Shown one piece after another: positions 6,055-6,931 of a stretch of DNA of 6,931 nucleotides. Source of the DNA: Syntrophomonadaceae bacterium (GTDB lineage: Bacteria > Bacillota > Dethiobacteria > DTU022). The stretch is from assembly GCA_007119335.1 (NCBI GenBank), contig SKPU01000072.1, positions 1-6,931 of the forward strand, read 5' to 3'. Position numbers and translations under genes: made by a program. The stretch's first letter is position 1. The number at the start of each line of letters is the position of its first letter. Below the pieces are notes generated by a model. That model had not been told where the DNA came from. It saw only the letters and a list, made by a program, of their open reading frames with translations, and made no database searches.

Positions 6055-6070
6055 ATTGAGGAGATGACCG

Positions 6071-6931
6071 ATGAAATCTTTACCCACCAGAGTTGAAACC
6101 AAGAAAGATTTTATTGATTTTCAAGAGAAATCGAAAAAACAATATGCACAGAATAACTGCTGTTTAGCTGTTTGCGGGGACACCGGTTGTTCAGTGTGGG
6201 GTTCAGAAAATATCTTTGATTACCTGGATAAATATTTGCGTCAAAGGAATCTTACCGAGACGGTGGCTCTCAAATATACCGGATGTTTGGGTCTGTGTGA
6301 AAAAGGCCCCCTGGTCATAGTTTATCCGCAGGAAATATTTTATCAGCAGGTAAAGCCGGAAGACTTGGAAGAGATTGTTGAAAAAACTGTCTTAGAGGGA
6401 GAAATAATTGACAGATTGCTTTATGAAGATCCTGAAAGCGGGGAAAAATATACTTATGCGCAGGAGCTCCCCTTTTATAGGAAACAACTGCGAAACCTCT
6501 TAAAAAACAATTGGAACATAGATCCTAACAGTATAGAAAATTATATCGCCCTGGACGGTTATGATGCCTTGGTAAAGGCAGTTACTGAAATGACTCCTGC
6601 AGAAGTTGTGGAAGAGATCAAAAAATCCCGGCTGAGAGGCAGAGGAGGAGCGGGTTTTCATACCTGGGTTAAATGGGAAGAGTGTCTGAACGAACAGGGC
6701 AGAAAATTTATAATCTGTAACGCTGATGAAGGTGATCCGGGCGCTTTCATGGACAGAAGTCTTTTGGAGGGTAATCCTCATTCAGTGCTGGAGGGACTAA
6801 TTGTCGGAGCATACGCGACTGGAGCCCGGGAAGGTATTTTTTATATCCGTGCTGAGTATCCATCTGCTGTGGGAAAAGTACGGGTAGCTATAAAGCGGGC
6901 AGAAGAACTGGGCTTTTTGGGAGAAAATATA
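6071..6931 (+). CDS. NuoF-like NADH/FMN flavoprotein subunit (HydB type), 3' truncated by the window
   Basis: The open frame runs from ATG 6071 to the edge (287 residues), with GAGGAG 7 nt upstream. The N-terminal domain is a thioredoxin-like [2Fe-2S] module with Cys35 and Cys40 (CGDTGC) and Cys72 and Cys76 (CLGLC). This extra module marks HydB- and formate-dehydrogenase-type proteins rather than plain NuoF. The NADH/FMN domain follows: RLRGRGGAGF (187-196), Lys201-Trp202, CNADEGDPGAFMDR (216-229), and LEGNPHSVLEG. Such proteins are usually about 600 residues, so the rest of the flavin domain and the C-terminal iron-sulfur domains lie outside. It accepts or donates electrons through FMN and NAD(H), passing them along clusters to a catalytic subunit. 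An oddity is that the loop usually ending FPTGxKW reads FHTWVKW. Extra Cys30 and Cys31 precede the cluster. Whether the complex is a bifurcating hydrogenase or a formate dehydrogenase is undecided. Confidence 0.92.
   Translation, partial: MKSLPTRVETKKDFIDFQEKSKKQYAQNNCCLAVCGDTGCSVWGSENIFDYLDKYLRQRNLTETVALKYTGCLGLCEKGPLVIVYPQEIFYQQVKPEDLEEIVEKTVLEGEIIDRLLYEDPESGEKYTYAQELPFYRKQLRNLLKNNWNIDPNSIENYIALDGYDALVKAVTEMTPAEVVEEIKKSRLRGRGGAGFHTWVKWEECLNEQGRKFIICNADEGDPGAFMDRSLLEGNPHSVLEGLIVGAYATGAREGIFYIRAEYPSAVGKVRVAIKRAEELGFLGENI

Noticed and set aside
6500..6781. Minus-strand open frame of 93 codons opposite the NuoF-like gene
   Set aside because: The plus strand there encodes conserved flavoprotein motifs; the reverse frame has no recognisable features.

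Overview
The window looks like chromosomal DNA of an anaerobic Bacillota (Clostridia-like) bacterium. The grounds are strong AAGGAGG-type ribosome binding sites, a textbook SigmaA promoter, moderate base composition, a probable electron-bifurcating hydrogenase or NAD-linked formate dehydrogenase operon, and Firmicutes-style short 'Gate' membrane proteins. No more precise placement can be supported from sequence alone. No rRNA, tRNA, CRISPR array, insertion sequence or phage gene is visible.

Layout. Positions 1-574 (+) hold the last codons of an upstream gene that overlaps, by ATGA, a half-size predicted permease of the UPF0718/DUF318 (COG0701) type. Positions 616-1929 (+) encode a complete amidase-signature hydrolase with an intact Lys-Ser-Ser triad. 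Its stop faces, 12 bp away, the end of a minus-strand operon (3983 to 1942). That operon encodes a site-2-protease-like zinc metalloprotease with two CBS domains, followed by two short paralogous Gate-domain (nucleoside-recognition, PF07670-type) membrane proteins that overlap by ATGA. Upstream, also on the minus strand (5221 to 4100), is queG, encoding epoxyqueuosine reductase. About 300 bp of intergenic DNA follow. They hold a perfect TTGACA-17-TATAAT promoter on the plus strand and a 23-bp imperfect palindrome just downstream of the predicted transcription start. This promoter drives a NuoE-like [2Fe-2S] protein (5521-6033) and a NuoF-like flavoprotein (6071 to the window end, truncated).

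How the genes may work together. The NuoE/NuoF-like pair is the diaphorase part of a soluble complex. It would move electrons between NAD(H) and a catalytic subunit (HydA-type hydrogenase or formate dehydrogenase) encoded beyond the window, and the palindrome is a plausible control point. The protease and paired Gate proteins are organised as one transcription unit. They are the best candidate here for a poorly described membrane system, but their substrate cannot be read from the sequence. queG is a housekeeping tRNA-modification gene with no queuosine pathway neighbour in view. The half-permease and amidase lie in line but need not be functionally linked.

Nothing here amounts to a demonstrably new biological system. 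The most useful leads are the leader palindrome, the altered glycine-rich loop in the NuoF-like protein, the Gate pair beside an intramembrane protease, and a 21-bp in-frame duplication of the end of the NuoE-like gene.
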